Shown here: piece by piece, positions 35,189 to 43,386 of the stretch | Numbering within the stretch: position 1 is the stretch's first letter | How the letters are laid out: each line of letters begins with the position of its first letter | Assembly (NCBI GenBank): GCA_036704045.1 | Contig: DATNQM010000037.1 | Coordinates: 248,001 to 312,000, forward strand | Source: Ancylothrix sp036704045 | GTDB taxonomy: Bacteria > Cyanobacteriota > Cyanobacteriia > Cyanobacteriales > Oscillatoriaceae | Direction of reading: 5' to 3' | Length of the DNA stretch: 64,000 nt | Translations under genes and position numbers: made by a program | The notes under the pieces: generated by a model | Seen by the model: the letters and a program-made list of their open reading frames with translations, nothing else | Told to the model about the DNA's origin: nothing | Databases searched by the model: none

Positions 35189-36387
35189 GAATTTTGCACG
35201 TTATTCCTGCTGTTGGCCCCCTTAGAGGTGGCCCCAGTCAAGCCGTCTTAGAAATTGTCAAAGCGCTGCGAGAATTTGACATCGAAACAGAAATTGTTAC
35301 AACCAACGATAATGGCCCCGAATTGCTCAATGTTCCCCTCTGCCAACGCACTGAATATCAACAAGTACCCATCTGGTTTTTTCCTCGCTTTTCTCCACCA
35401 ATTAAACCCCTTTGGGAATTTGCTTTTTCCAGCCAACTAACTACCTGGCTTTGGCAACATATCACTGACTACGATCTTGTTCATATTCATGCAATTTTTT
35501 CCTATTCCTGTACAGTAGCAATGGCAATTTGCCGGCTCAAAAACGTTCCCTATATCGTCCGTCCAAATGGCTTACTGTGCCAATGGTCACTAGAACAAAG
35601 CCGGTTAAAAAAACAGCTTTATCTCGCACTAATTGAAAAAGCAAACCTCAAGAACAGCAAAGCCTTAGAATTTACATCTTCTCAAGAACAAAAAGAAGTA
35701 GACTTACTTTCTTTAAACTCCCATCAATTTATTTTACCTTACGGTTTAGAAACACCGGCCCCCCTCCCAGACGCTCGTCAAAGCCTCCGAAAACTGTTAG
35801 AAATTCCCCAAGAACAACCCATCATATTATTTATGTCTCGCCTCCACTACAAAAAAGGCTTAGAATACCTCATACCCGCTCTAGCAAAACTGTCAAAACA
35901 GCCCTTTACCTTTATTTTAGCCGGCAACGGAACCCCAACTTATGAAACAGAAATTAAAGAGTTATTGCATACATCTGGAATTGATAACCGCACTTATTAC
36001 CCTGGATTTGTTGAAGGAGAAACCAAACAACTCTTATTACAAGGCTCCGATATTTTTGCCTTAACCTCCCATTCCGAAAGCTTTGGTTTAGCAGTTTTAG
36101 AAGCAATTTATGCCGGTTTAGATATCATCACTACCCCCGGTGTTCCCCTCGCGCCGGTAGTCAAACAATACCAATTAGGTTATGTCCCAGAACTCGATAT
36201 TAACCAAATTGTAACAGCACTCCAACAAAGTTTAGATGCCTTACAAAATACCGAGCAAAACTTACAAAGACGACAACGCGCTCACCAGTTAATCACTGAG
36301 CAATACACTTGGAATAAAATTTCAGAAAACCTCATTCAAATTTATAAAGCCATCTTAAATAAACAATCTCTTTCCGCCCTTTATTAA
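35185..36387 (+). CDS. GT4-family glycosyltransferase
   Basis: 400-residue GT-B enzyme, start ATG at 35185 overlapping the previous stop by four bases, with GGAGGT eight bases upstream. N-terminus MRILHVIPAVGPLRGGPSQA is a typical glycan transferase opening (RGGPSQ). C-terminal blocks are ILFMSRLHYKKGLEYLIPAL, FILAGNG and SESFGLAVLEAIYAGLDIIT with E-x7-E. The end, YTWNKISENLIQIYKAIL, is the usual closing helix. It is operon-internal, and donor and linkage are unknown. Confidence 0.9.
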   Translation: MRILHVIPAVGPLRGGPSQAVLEIVKALREFDIETEIVTTNDNGPELLNVPLCQRTEYQQVPIWFFPRFSPPIKPLWEFAFSSQLTTWLWQHITDYDLVHIHAIFSYSCTVAMAICRLKNVPYIVRPNGLLCQWSLEQSRLKKQLYLALIEKANLKNSKALEFTSSQEQKEVDLLSLNSHQFILPYGLETPAPLPDARQSLRKLLEIPQEQPIILFMSRLHYKKGLEYLIPALAKLSKQPFTFILAGNGTPTYETEIKELLHTSGIDNRTYYPGFVEGETKQLLLQGSDIFALTSHSESFGLAVLEAIYAGLDIITTPGVPLAPVVKQYQLGYVPELDINQIVTALQQSLDALQNTEQNLQRRQRAHQLITEQYTWNKISENLIQIYKAILNKQSLSALY

Positions 36388-36405
36388 CAAAACTTACTTA
36401 ACTTT

Positions 36406-37053
36406 ATGAAAGCTAAACTTGACAACTACGAATTTTCTTACACAGACAATAATCCTTTTCATCATCAAGCTTATTTGATGCCACCGGTTCTAAAAATGCT
36501 CTCAAACTTAACAATTTCCAACCACCAAAAACCTTTTATTTTAGACATTGGTTGTGGCAACGGTAGTCTCAGTAACCTCATTGCACAACAAGGTTATCAA
36601 GTTGTTGGAATTGACGAATCAAAACAAGGAATTAATATCGCTCGTCAAAGCTTCCCAAACTGCCAATTTATCCAAAAAAGTATTTACGATTTACCTGATA
36701 GTGAGTTTAAAAATGCCTTTGATATTGTTATAGCAATTGAAGTCATCGAACATTTAATTTATCCACGAGAACTACTCAAAGCTGCCCAACAATACCTCAA
36801 ACCAACAGGCCGGCTCATTTTAACCACACCTTATCACGGTTACTTTAAAAACATTACCCTAGCTTTAGCCGGGAAATGTGACCAACATTTTAATCCTCTT
36901 TGGGATGGCGGTCATGTTAAATTCTTCTCCGTTTCCACCCTCACAACTTTACTAAAATCAGAAAACTTTACAGATATCAAATATCAATTTGCCGGCAGAA
37001 TACCCTTTCTCTGGAAATCCATGCTTTGCTCTAGCGCACCCTTTATAAATTAA
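36406..37053 (+). CDS. SAM-dependent methyltransferase
   Basis: 215-residue class I methyltransferase. Motif I is FILDIGCGNGSLSNLIAQQG (about 44-63), motif II VVGIDESKQGINIARQ, motif IV FDIVIAIEVIEHLIYPRELL and motif VI LKPTGRLILTTPYHGYF. The GGHVKFFSVSTLTTLL end segment is shared with other members in this locus and is characteristic of sugar O-methyltransferases of the Ubie/Coq3-like type. The start is ATG at 36406. It is followed after one base by the next gene's start region, so coupling is likely. Confidence 0.87.
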   Translation: MKAKLDNYEFSYTDNNPFHHQAYLMPPVLKMLSNLTISNHQKPFILDIGCGNGSLSNLIAQQGYQVVGIDESKQGINIARQSFPNCQFIQKSIYDLPDSEFKNAFDIVIAIEVIEHLIYPRELLKAAQQYLKPTGRLILTTPYHGYFKNITLALAGKCDQHFNPLWDGGHVKFFSVSTLTTLLKSENFTDIKYQFAGRIPFLWKSMLCSSAPFIN

Positions 37054-37054
37054 C

Positions 37055-37864
37055 ATGGTCATGTTAGAAAACGTCACTCCTCTCATTCTTACCTTTAACG
37101 AAGCACCCAATATAAAACGCACATTACAGCGTCTTAATTGGGCAAAAAAAATAGTAGTTATCGACAGCTACAGTAGCGACGCAACTCTAAATATTTTACA
37201 ATCCTATTCTCAAATCGAGATATTTCAACGACAGTTTGACACCCACACAAATCAATGGAACTACGGTTTAGAAAAAATAACATCCGAATGGGTACTATCC
37301 CTTGATGCAGATTACGTTATATCTGATGAATTAGTCCAAGAAATCGCATCTATCCCGCAAAATACCTCAGTAGATGGTTACTTCGTGCGCTTTAAATATT
37401 GTGTTTTTGGAAACCCGCTGCGAGGAACTTTATTACCCCCGCGTCAAGTTTTTTTCAGAAAAGAAAAAGCACATTATATTGATGATGGGCATACACAATT
37501 ACTGCAAAATCATGGGAAAACGGCCATGCTTTCATCATATATTTACCATGATGACCGCAAACCCCTGAGCCGGTGGCTTTGGGCCCAAGACCGCTACCTG
37601 ATTATTGAAGCAAAAAAATTACTAGAAACCTCACCTAGCCACTTGAGTTTAAGCGACAAAATCCGTCGGTATAAAATCATTGCCCCCTTCCTAATATTTT
37701 TTTATTGCCTCTTTCTTAAAGGCGGTATATTTGATGGCTGGGCCGGTTGGTATTACGCCTTACAGCGCACCTTAGCTGAAATAATTTTAACTCTACGTTT
37801 AATAGAAAACTCAAACCCAAATACCCCCATTCAAAACAGAAACAATATTTATGAAAATTCCTAA
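37055..37864 (+). CDS. GT2-family glycosyltransferase
   Basis: 269-residue inverting GT-A glycosyltransferase of the WaaE/KdtX-like subgroup. N-terminal VTPLILTFNEAPNIKRTLQR opens the fold. IVVIDSYSSDAT is the nucleotide-binding region and LSLDADYVIS has the metal-binding DxD (Asp-Ala-Asp). LPPRQVFFRKEKAHYIDDGH and HDDRKPLSRWLWAQDRY are late conserved blocks. A C-terminal hydrophobic stretch (IIAPFLIFFYCLFLKGGIF) probably attaches it to the membrane. The start is ATG at 37055. The last five codons lie in the first copy of a 17-base tandem duplication, so the C-terminus may have been altered. Confidence 0.9.
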   Translation: MVMLENVTPLILTFNEAPNIKRTLQRLNWAKKIVVIDSYSSDATLNILQSYSQIEIFQRQFDTHTNQWNYGLEKITSEWVLSLDADYVISDELVQEIASIPQNTSVDGYFVRFKYCVFGNPLRGTLLPPRQVFFRKEKAHYIDDGHTQLLQNHGKTAMLSSYIYHDDRKPLSRWLWAQDRYLIIEAKKLLETSPSHLSLSDKIRRYKIIAPFLIFFYCLFLKGGIFDGWAGWYYALQRTLAEIILTLRLIENSNPNTPIQNRNNIYENS

Positions 37865-37880
37865 TTTATGAAAATTCCTA
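37847..37880 (+). repeat. Perfect 17-bp tandem duplication at a gene junction
   Basis: ATTTATGAAAATTCCTA occurs twice back to back (37847-37863 and 37864-37880). The first copy encodes the end of the GT2 protein and holds most of its stop; the second supplies the start codon and first codons (MKIP) of the SGNH-hydrolase gene. Confidence 0.95.
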
Positions 37881-38863
37881 ATAAATATCGCACAATTAGT
37901 TTAACTGTAATCGGGATTCTAACTGTAATAGAAATTCTATTACGCCTAATTTTTGGATTAGGCAACCCAGTTTTGAGCCAAGCCGATTCAGAAACCGGCT
38001 ACCGCTTTCAACCAAATCAAAAAATATTTCGTTTCGGCAAACATATTAAATATAACCAATATTCTCAACGTTCCGAACCCATTACCACTCAAAAACCACC
38101 AGAAAAGCTGCGAATTTTAATGACCGGCGACTCAGTTCTCAACGGAGGAAATCCCACAGATCAACATCAAACCATTACGGAACTTTTAGAAACTAAACTA
38201 TCTCAATCAGGCCAAAATGTAGAAGTCCTAAATGCCTCTGCCGGTTCCTGGGGAATTGGCAATGAATTAGCCTACATCCGCAAATTTGGCACCTTTCAAA
38301 GTGATGCCCTCATTCTGCAAATTGGTACCCACGATTTAACTCAACCTAAAAGTACCAGCGAGCGCGTTGGACATGACCCAAACTATCCCGATCACCCGCC
38401 TTTATCAGCAATTCAAGAAGGTTTTACGCGCTACGTTTGGCCGGCCCTTGCACCAACTTTTAAACTCAATTCTACCTCAGCAGAAATCCCGCGACCTTTA
38501 CCCGCAGAAATTGACAAACAATTTCAAAAAAATATGAATAGCTTAAGAGAAATTTTAAGCTTAGCCCAAAAGCAAAAAATCCCCGTCTTTGTACTATTTA
38601 CTCCCAACAGAGAAGACTTAATTCCCACTTTCCAAACACCCCTTTATAAATCGGAGTTTCTACAAATTCTCAAGGCGGCACAAGTAAAAGTAATTGATAC
38701 TCATATCGCCTGGTCAAAACTTCCCCCAACCACCGTAAATAATTATTTTCGAGATGAAGTGCATTTTACAGTAGCCGGCAATCAAGCAGCCGCAGATTTA
38801 CTATTTGACCAGCTATGCGAAGCCGCTACATTACCCGCTTGTTCAACTCAAAAAAATCCTTAA
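37868..38863 (+). CDS. Membrane-anchored SGNH/GDSL-family hydrolase
   Basis: 331 residues. A membrane segment near 10-30 (TISLTVIGILTVIEILLRLI) is followed by an extracytoplasmic SGNH hydrolase domain. Block I is MTGDSVLNGG (about 84-93, nucleophile Ser in GDSV), the Gly region is NASAGSWGIGNELAY, the Asn-containing block is LQIGTHDL and the catalytic Asp/His block is DEVHFTVAGNQAAADLLF. Such enzymes add or remove acetyl groups on exported polysaccharides (AlgX/AlgJ-like) or act as esterases. The gene is adjacent to an acetyltransferase, so acyl modification of the polymer is the natural inference. ATG 37868 lies in the second copy of the 17-base duplication. Confidence 0.83.
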   Translation: MKIPNKYRTISLTVIGILTVIEILLRLIFGLGNPVLSQADSETGYRFQPNQKIFRFGKHIKYNQYSQRSEPITTQKPPEKLRILMTGDSVLNGGNPTDQHQTITELLETKLSQSGQNVEVLNASAGSWGIGNELAYIRKFGTFQSDALILQIGTHDLTQPKSTSERVGHDPNYPDHPPLSAIQEGFTRYVWPALAPTFKLNSTSAEIPRPLPAEIDKQFQKNMNSLREILSLAQKQKIPVFVLFTPNREDLIPTFQTPLYKSEFLQILKAAQVKVIDTHIAWSKLPPTTVNNYFRDEVHFTVAGNQAAADLLFDQLCEAATLPACSTQKNP

Positions 38864-38876
38864 CCTTTCCAAAATT

Positions 38877-39425
38877 ATGCGACTAGACAACTACACCACC
38901 GGCACCTACAACCCCGGCGCTCCACTTTGGAAACAAATCCTCTGGTATTACGTCGGTTCACTTATTGTTAGCAGCTACCTACTTCCCTTCTCCCCCCTCA
39001 AAGTTTTTACCCTACGTCTTTTTGGGGCAAAAATTGGTCAAAAAGTCCGCATCAAACCTGGCGTAAAAATTAAATTTCCCTGGCATTTAAACGTGGGAGA
39101 TTATGTTTGGATAGGGGAAAATACATGGATTGATAACCTCACCACTGTTACCCTAGAAAATCATGTTTGTCTATCTCAACAAGTCTATCTCTGCACCGGC
39201 AATCACAACTGGAATCACCCCAATTTTCAACTCATACCGGCTGAAATTTATATTCAAGAATCAACCTGGATCTGTGCTCGCGCCACCATTGGCCCTGGTG
39301 TGACAATTGGCAAAGGCGCGGTGCTTACCTTGGGTGCTGTCACCGGCCAATCCCTCCACCCCATGACAATTTACGCTGGCAACCCCGCTCAACCAATTAA
39401 ACATCGCCAAATTAACAATATCTAA
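38877..39425 (+). CDS. WcaF-type acetyltransferase (left-handed beta helix)
   Basis: From ATG 38877 the protein has 182 residues, opening MRLDNYTTGTYNPGAPLWKQ, the WcaF/putative colanic-acid acetyltransferase signature. The frame extends back into the SGNH gene, but the extension is not family-like. The body is a hexapeptide-repeat beta helix (IGQKVRIKPGVKIKFPWHLN and VGDYVWIGENTWIDN). The catalytic loop is LCTGNHNWNHPNF (His is the general base), followed by the repeat coils ICARATIGPGVTIGKGAVL and GAVTGQ. It transfers acetyl from acetyl-CoA to a sugar hydroxyl in the cytoplasm. It lies 13 bases after the hydrolase gene. Confidence 0.88.
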   Translation: MRLDNYTTGTYNPGAPLWKQILWYYVGSLIVSSYLLPFSPLKVFTLRLFGAKIGQKVRIKPGVKIKFPWHLNVGDYVWIGENTWIDNLTTVTLENHVCLSQQVYLCTGNHNWNHPNFQLIPAEIYIQESTWICARATIGPGVTIGKGAVLTLGAVTGQSLHPMTIYAGNPAQPIKHRQINNI

Positions 39426-39478
39426 CCAAAATTAATCCAAAAATAAAAACTCAAATATACTTTTTACCTTCTTTCTCC

Positions 39479-39538
39479 CCCAGGTATCCGGAGACTCTCC
39501 AATATTTTGGTAGAGCTAGTTAGAAAATTTCACCTGGG
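39479..39538 (+). promoter_or_regulatory. Candidate structured leader before the last glycosyltransferase
   Basis: CCCAGGT (39479-39485) and ACCTGGG (39532-39538) form a 7-bp outer stem around 46 bases that include GGAG-A-CTCTCC, itself able to fold. It ends ten bases before the ATG at 39548, placing the stem close to the ribosome site, where it could regulate translation. No known riboswitch class is recognised. Confidence 0.4.
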
Positions 39539-39547
39539 ACACAACAA

Positions 39548-40909
39548 ATGTTCGGGATATTTAGTAAATCCTCCTCTCAAACAAACCGATTTACAAGCTC
39601 CAAACTACCTCAAACTAACTCCCACTCTTCCAACTTATCTAACCCTATAAACTTATCAATTCTCACTCAATTTTATCCCCCAGATTATGCTGCAACCGGC
39701 CAATTTATCCAAGAACTTGCCGCCCACTTAAAACAGCACAACTTCAATATCCACATATTCACCGGCCAACCTGGATACGCCTTTCAAAGCAATAGCGCCC
39801 CACCAATCGAATATTCCGAATCTCTGTTTATTAAACGTACCCGCGCCTCAAGAATTTGGCCAAAAAGAATACGCGGCCGAGCCTTAAATGGTCTTATGTT
39901 TTGCCTACGAAGCGGTCTTCATTTACTCAAAGCTTGCTGGAGAGGAGACATCTTACTCCTCACCACCGAACCCCCCTATTTACCGCTTTTAGGCTTATTA
40001 ACAAACCTCTTTTTTGGCGTTTCTTATGTTTGCCTCCTCTACGATTTATATCCCGATGCTGCTGTTGAATTAAAGGTTGTTTCCTCAAATCATTGGCTAG
40101 TAAAATTTTGGGATTTTATTAATTGTTGGATTTGGAAACAAGCCCAAGCAATCATCGTCCTCAGCCCAACGATGAAAGCTCGCCTTGTGGCAAAATGCCC
40201 AGAAATAGAACACAAAATCTCTGTGATTCATAGTTGGGCTGACCCCAACTACATTAAACCCCTTGAAAAACAAAAAAATTGGTTTGCTCACCAACATAAC
40301 CTAGTTGACAAATTCACTGTTTTATATTCAGGTAACATGGGCCGGTGTCACGATATGGAAACCATTATCGAAGCCGCCGAAATTCTCAAAAATGACCCTA
40401 TTCAATTTGTTTTTATTGGGGCCGGTGCTAAACAAAAATTCTGTTTAGAAAAAGCCGTTAATAAACAATTGAATAACTGTCTATTTTTACCCTATCAAGA
40501 CAAATCAGTTATTCCCTATTCTATTACCGCCGCCGACTTATCTTTAGTCAGCATTAGCCCCGGTTTAGAAGGCATCATAGCCCCCAGTAAACTCTACGGA
40601 ATTTTAGCTTCTGGCCGACCCGTTGCTGCCATTTGTGAAAAACATTCTTACCTGCGAGCCTTATTCGCCGAAGCAAATTGTGGTGCAGCTTTCAACAATG
40701 GTGATGCTCAAAGTTTAGCTGAATTTATTCGTTTTTTAGCCGCCGATTCTCAACTAAGCCAACATTTAGGAAAAGCCGGTCGTCAATATTTATGTCAACA
40801 TTTTACACCACAAAACATCGCGCACCAGTATGCCCAAGTATTGACACCAAAAAACCAAGAAAACCAATCTCCAAACCACAAATTTATCTTGAATAAACGC
40901 GCTTTATAA
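39548..40909 (+). CDS. WcaI-like GT4 glycosyltransferase
   Basis: 453-residue GT-B enzyme with a low-complexity N-terminus (about 1-38, rich in Ser, Asn, Thr). The fold then opens with LSILTQFYPPDYAATGQFIQ, the WcaI/WbuB-type block in which YPPDYAATG binds substrate. Later blocks are RGDILLLTTEPPYLPLLGLL, FTVLYSGNMGRCHDMETIIE and GIIAPSKLYGILASGRPVAA, where the PSK.YG motif replaces the standard E-x7-E. A hydrophobic stretch, LLGLLTNLFFGVSYVCLLYD, near 140-160 may touch the membrane. The start is ATG at 39548. It is separated from the acetyltransferase by 122 bases containing a hairpin, so it may be separately controlled. It closes the locus. Confidence 0.85.
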   Translation: MFGIFSKSSSQTNRFTSSKLPQTNSHSSNLSNPINLSILTQFYPPDYAATGQFIQELAAHLKQHNFNIHIFTGQPGYAFQSNSAPPIEYSESLFIKRTRASRIWPKRIRGRALNGLMFCLRSGLHLLKACWRGDILLLTTEPPYLPLLGLLTNLFFGVSYVCLLYDLYPDAAVELKVVSSNHWLVKFWDFINCWIWKQAQAIIVLSPTMKARLVAKCPEIEHKISVIHSWADPNYIKPLEKQKNWFAHQHNLVDKFTVLYSGNMGRCHDMETIIEAAEILKNDPIQFVFIGAGAKQKFCLEKAVNKQLNNCLFLPYQDKSVIPYSITAADLSLVSISPGLEGIIAPSKLYGILASGRPVAAICEKHSYLRALFAEANCGAAFNNGDAQSLAEFIRFLAADSQLSQHLGKAGRQYLCQHFTPQNIAHQYAQVLTPKNQENQSPNHKFILNKRAL

Positions 40910-41196
40910 AGTTTGATAGCTACATCGTACTCACGAACATTCACCAAGAATCCTTTTATTTGCCTTACTAAATCTTGTTCCTAACCGATCCCTTCTTTAC
41001 CCTTTCCACACACAAAATCTATTAACGTTGGGTTACCGAACTCTTCAGAAAAAACCCTAAAACCTTCTTTTCATCCTCAGTTGTCAAAAACAATCATTAA
41101 TATCTTGAAAAATTGCCAGCTTAGGGAAGTAGTGAGCGTATAGGAGTAAAAAAAATTACCCCTCAGACACCACCCTTCCCCATCAGCCATTCTCAA

Positions 41197-41337
41197 TTAA
41201 CCAAGGGCATAGGCTGACTTTAGCGCCCAGATAATCAAAAAGACTACACCGCCTAACACCACTACTGAAGAGATGGCTACGGCTATCGGGCTATCGGCCC
41301 CTGGAAACTTCATAATTCCACGATTTAAGTCAGACAT
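41197..41337 (-). CDS. Small single-pass membrane protein
   Basis: A 46-codon gene starting ATG 41337: MSDLNRGIMKFPGADSPIAV is followed by a strongly hydrophobic helix (AISSVVVLGGVVFLIIW) and a short ALKSAYALG tail. The pattern, a soluble 20-residue N-terminus rich in Asp/Gly/Pro, one membrane helix and a short basic end, is that of thylakoid small subunits of photosynthetic or NDH-1 complexes. I cannot name it. It is not PsbX, PsbY, PetG, PetN or PsaM by sequence. It is missed by length-filtered gene finders and sits alone, divergent from rimO. Confidence 0.65.
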   Translation of the reverse strand: MSDLNRGIMKFPGADSPIAVAISSVVVLGGVVFLIIWALKSAYALG

Positions 41338-41616
41338 AGGTTTTTAGTTGTTTCCGTTGTTTCCGTTAATTTCCGTTCAACTAAATTCCCCAAAAACTAG
41401 GGAATTAACTATATCTTATACTACTCTTCAAAAATACTAAGAGAGAAAGAAATCTTCAAAGCCTTACAGACAAAGGCTTGTAATCACTTTGGAATTTAAA
41501 ATATAAATTTTAAAATCTACTCATTCTCATGGCTGGCAACTTGTTTTTAACAAAAATTCCTAAAAAAATTTTTGATCGTAAACTTTGGACATCTTAATAT
41601 GTTAAACTACTAAAGC

Positions 41617-41678
41617 TGACCAGGAAATTTATCCGCCGGCCTACGCCTTTTGGCAAACCCCGGCCCCGTGCCCGGTCA
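41617..41678 (+). promoter_or_regulatory. Candidate structured leader of rimO-crhR
   Basis: TGACCAGG (41617-41624) pairs with CCCGGTCA (41671-41678) with one mismatch, enclosing a GC-rich segment (GCCGGCC, GGCAAACCCCGGCC) that can form inner stems. It ends 37 bases before the rimO ATG and stands out from the AT-rich surroundings. Confidence 0.45.
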
Positions 41679-41715
41679 AATATCGTACAAACAGGGACTT
41701 GACTCTATTTTATAG

Positions 41716-43071
41716 ATGGGCAAAAAGCCAATCATTGCGGTATCTCACTTAGGCTGTGAGAAAAATCGGATCGATACCGAACATATGCTGGGTTTGTTAG
41801 TTCAAGCCGGCTACGAAGTCGATAGCAACGAAGAAATAGCCGACTACGTTATCGTTAACACTTGCAGTTTCATCCAAGCCGCCCGCGAAGAATCGGTGCG
41901 AACCTTGGTAGAACTCGCAGAAGCCAATAAAAAAATCGTGATCGCCGGCTGCATGGCGCAGCATTTTCAAGAGCAACTCCTCGAAGAGTTGCCAGAGGCG
42001 GTTGCTTTAGTTGGCACCGGCGACTATAACAAAATTGTGCAAGTTATCGAGCGAACAGAATCTGGGGAAAGGGTTAAAGAAATTAGCCCAGAACCTACAT
42101 ACATCGCTGACGAAACCACTCCTCGCTATCGCACCACCACCGAAGGCGTGGCTTATCTGCGAGTTGCAGAAGGCTGCGATTATCGATGTGCTTTTTGCAT
42201 AATTCCTCATCTGCGGGGAAATCAACGCTCACGCTCGATAGAGTCGATTGTCGCAGAAGCCAAACAACTAGCTGCTGAGGGTGTTCAGGAAATTATATTA
42301 ATTTCCCAAATTACCACCAACTATGGACTCGACCTTTATGGGGAGCCAAAATTGGCAGAACTGTTAAGAGCTTTAGGTAAAGTAGATGTGCCTTGGATAC
42401 GAATGCACTACGCTTATCCTACGGGCCTTACACCCAAAGTTCTCGCGGCCATGCAAGAAGTCCCGAATGTCTTGCCTTATTTGGATTTACCCTTGCAGCA
42501 CTCCCATGCCGAAGTGTTGCGGGCTATGAACCGGCCCTGGCAAGCAGGTGTCAACGACACCATTATTGAGCGTATCAAAACGGCAATCCCCCATGCTGTA
42601 ATGCGGACAACATTTATTGTGGGATTTCCGGGCGAAACTGAAAAACAGCATGAACATTTGCTACAATTTGTTAAGCGACATGAATTTGATCATGTAGGTG
42701 TCTTTACATTTTCCCCAGAGGAAGGGACACCAGCTTACAGTTTGCCTTCTCAACTGCCGCAAGACGTGATGGATGCCCGCCGGGATGCTATCATGCAAGC
42801 GCAGCAACCAATTTCTCAGAAAAAAAATCAAGCAGAAATTGGGAAAGTGGTAGATGTATTAATTGAGCAAGAAAATCCTGAAACTGGCGATTTAGTTGGG
42901 CGTAGTGCCCGGTTTGCACCAGACGTAGATGGTTTGGTTTACGTTCAGGGTTCGGCTCGGCTGGGTTCAGTAGTGCCGGTGAAAATCACCGACGCAGATA
43001 TCTACGATCTTTACGGTCATGTAGCGACGGCGGCCGATTTGTTGCCGGTGCCGGTGTCCGCGCAGCGTTAG
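41716..43071 (+). CDS. rimO: Ribosomal protein S12 methylthiotransferase
   Basis: Radical-SAM methylthiotransferase that adds a methylthio group to the conserved Asp of ribosomal protein S12. The UPF0004 N-domain has cysteines 14, 50 and 79 (HLGCEKNRID, VNTCSF, AGCMAQ) for the auxiliary iron-sulfur cluster. The radical-SAM core carries Cys154, Cys158 and Cys161 (EGCDYRCAFCIIP). A TRAM domain closes the protein (VDVLIEQENPETGDLVGRSA). The 451-residue length is normal. The start is ATG at 41716 without a clear ribosome site. It is upstream of the DEAD-box helicase gene, the same order as Synechocystis slr0082-slr0083. Confidence 0.96.
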   Translation: MGKKPIIAVSHLGCEKNRIDTEHMLGLLVQAGYEVDSNEEIADYVIVNTCSFIQAAREESVRTLVELAEANKKIVIAGCMAQHFQEQLLEELPEAVALVGTGDYNKIVQVIERTESGERVKEISPEPTYIADETTPRYRTTTEGVAYLRVAEGCDYRCAFCIIPHLRGNQRSRSIESIVAEAKQLAAEGVQEIILISQITTNYGLDLYGEPKLAELLRALGKVDVPWIRMHYAYPTGLTPKVLAAMQEVPNVLPYLDLPLQHSHAEVLRAMNRPWQAGVNDTIIERIKTAIPHAVMRTTFIVGFPGETEKQHEHLLQFVKRHEFDHVGVFTFSPEEGTPAYSLPSQLPQDVMDARRDAIMQAQQPISQKKNQAEIGKVVDVLIEQENPETGDLVGRSARFAPDVDGLVYVQGSARLGSVVPVKITDADIYDLYGHVATAADLLPVPVSAQR

Positions 43072-43386
43072 GAATTGTAAAAATTGTTGCGATTTACTTA
43101 ACATTAGTAAACAATAGAGTTAAGATTACGCAAGAAGAATCGTTTGGGTGCGAGCCGACTCTCTAAGGTTCGATACTGGTCTATCAGAGATACCTGAAGC
43201 TCGATAGCAAAGCGTGGCGGAACGCCATTCCAAAGATTCATCCAAACCTCACGCTGTATAAAGTGAAGGAAAATTAGTAACTAGAAAAAGGTGAAAAGGG
43301 AACTATAGCCCCTGCCAATAACTAGCAACTAACAACCAATCACTAACAAAGTGCATTGAAAGAGTACAAGGTTTATAGGAGATTAA
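43072..43386 (+). promoter_or_regulatory. rimO-crhR intergenic region / long 5' leader of crhR
   Basis: 315 bases with no gene between rimO and the helicase gene. It contains imperfect inverted segments such as GTGGCGGAACGCC, and it is AT-rich at both ends. An AGGAGA ribosome site ends at about 43383, just before ATG 43387. In Synechocystis this intergenic segment of the slr0082-slr0083 message is processed and involved in helicase autoregulation, so the length and position here suggest a similar processing leader. Confidence 0.5.

Larger units (their letters stand above)
40910..41715. other. Intergenic region with one small minus-strand ORF and the rimO leader
   Basis: 806 bases between the polysaccharide locus and rimO. 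The left 280 bases are AT-rich with no assignable element. A 46-codon gene lies at 41197-41337 (minus). The segment from about 41617 to 41678 can fold into a stem and belongs to the rimO leader. The interval 41340-41600 is AT-rich and probably contains divergent promoters. Confidence 0.6.

Noticed and set aside
38805..38876. N-terminal extension of the acetyltransferase into the SGNH gene
   Set aside because: The WcaF family starts at MRLDNY; the extension is the shifted reading of the upstream gene.
43072..43386. Possible tRNA or riboswitch between rimO and crhR
   Set aside because: No cloverleaf or known riboswitch core could be drawn; kept only as a leader region.
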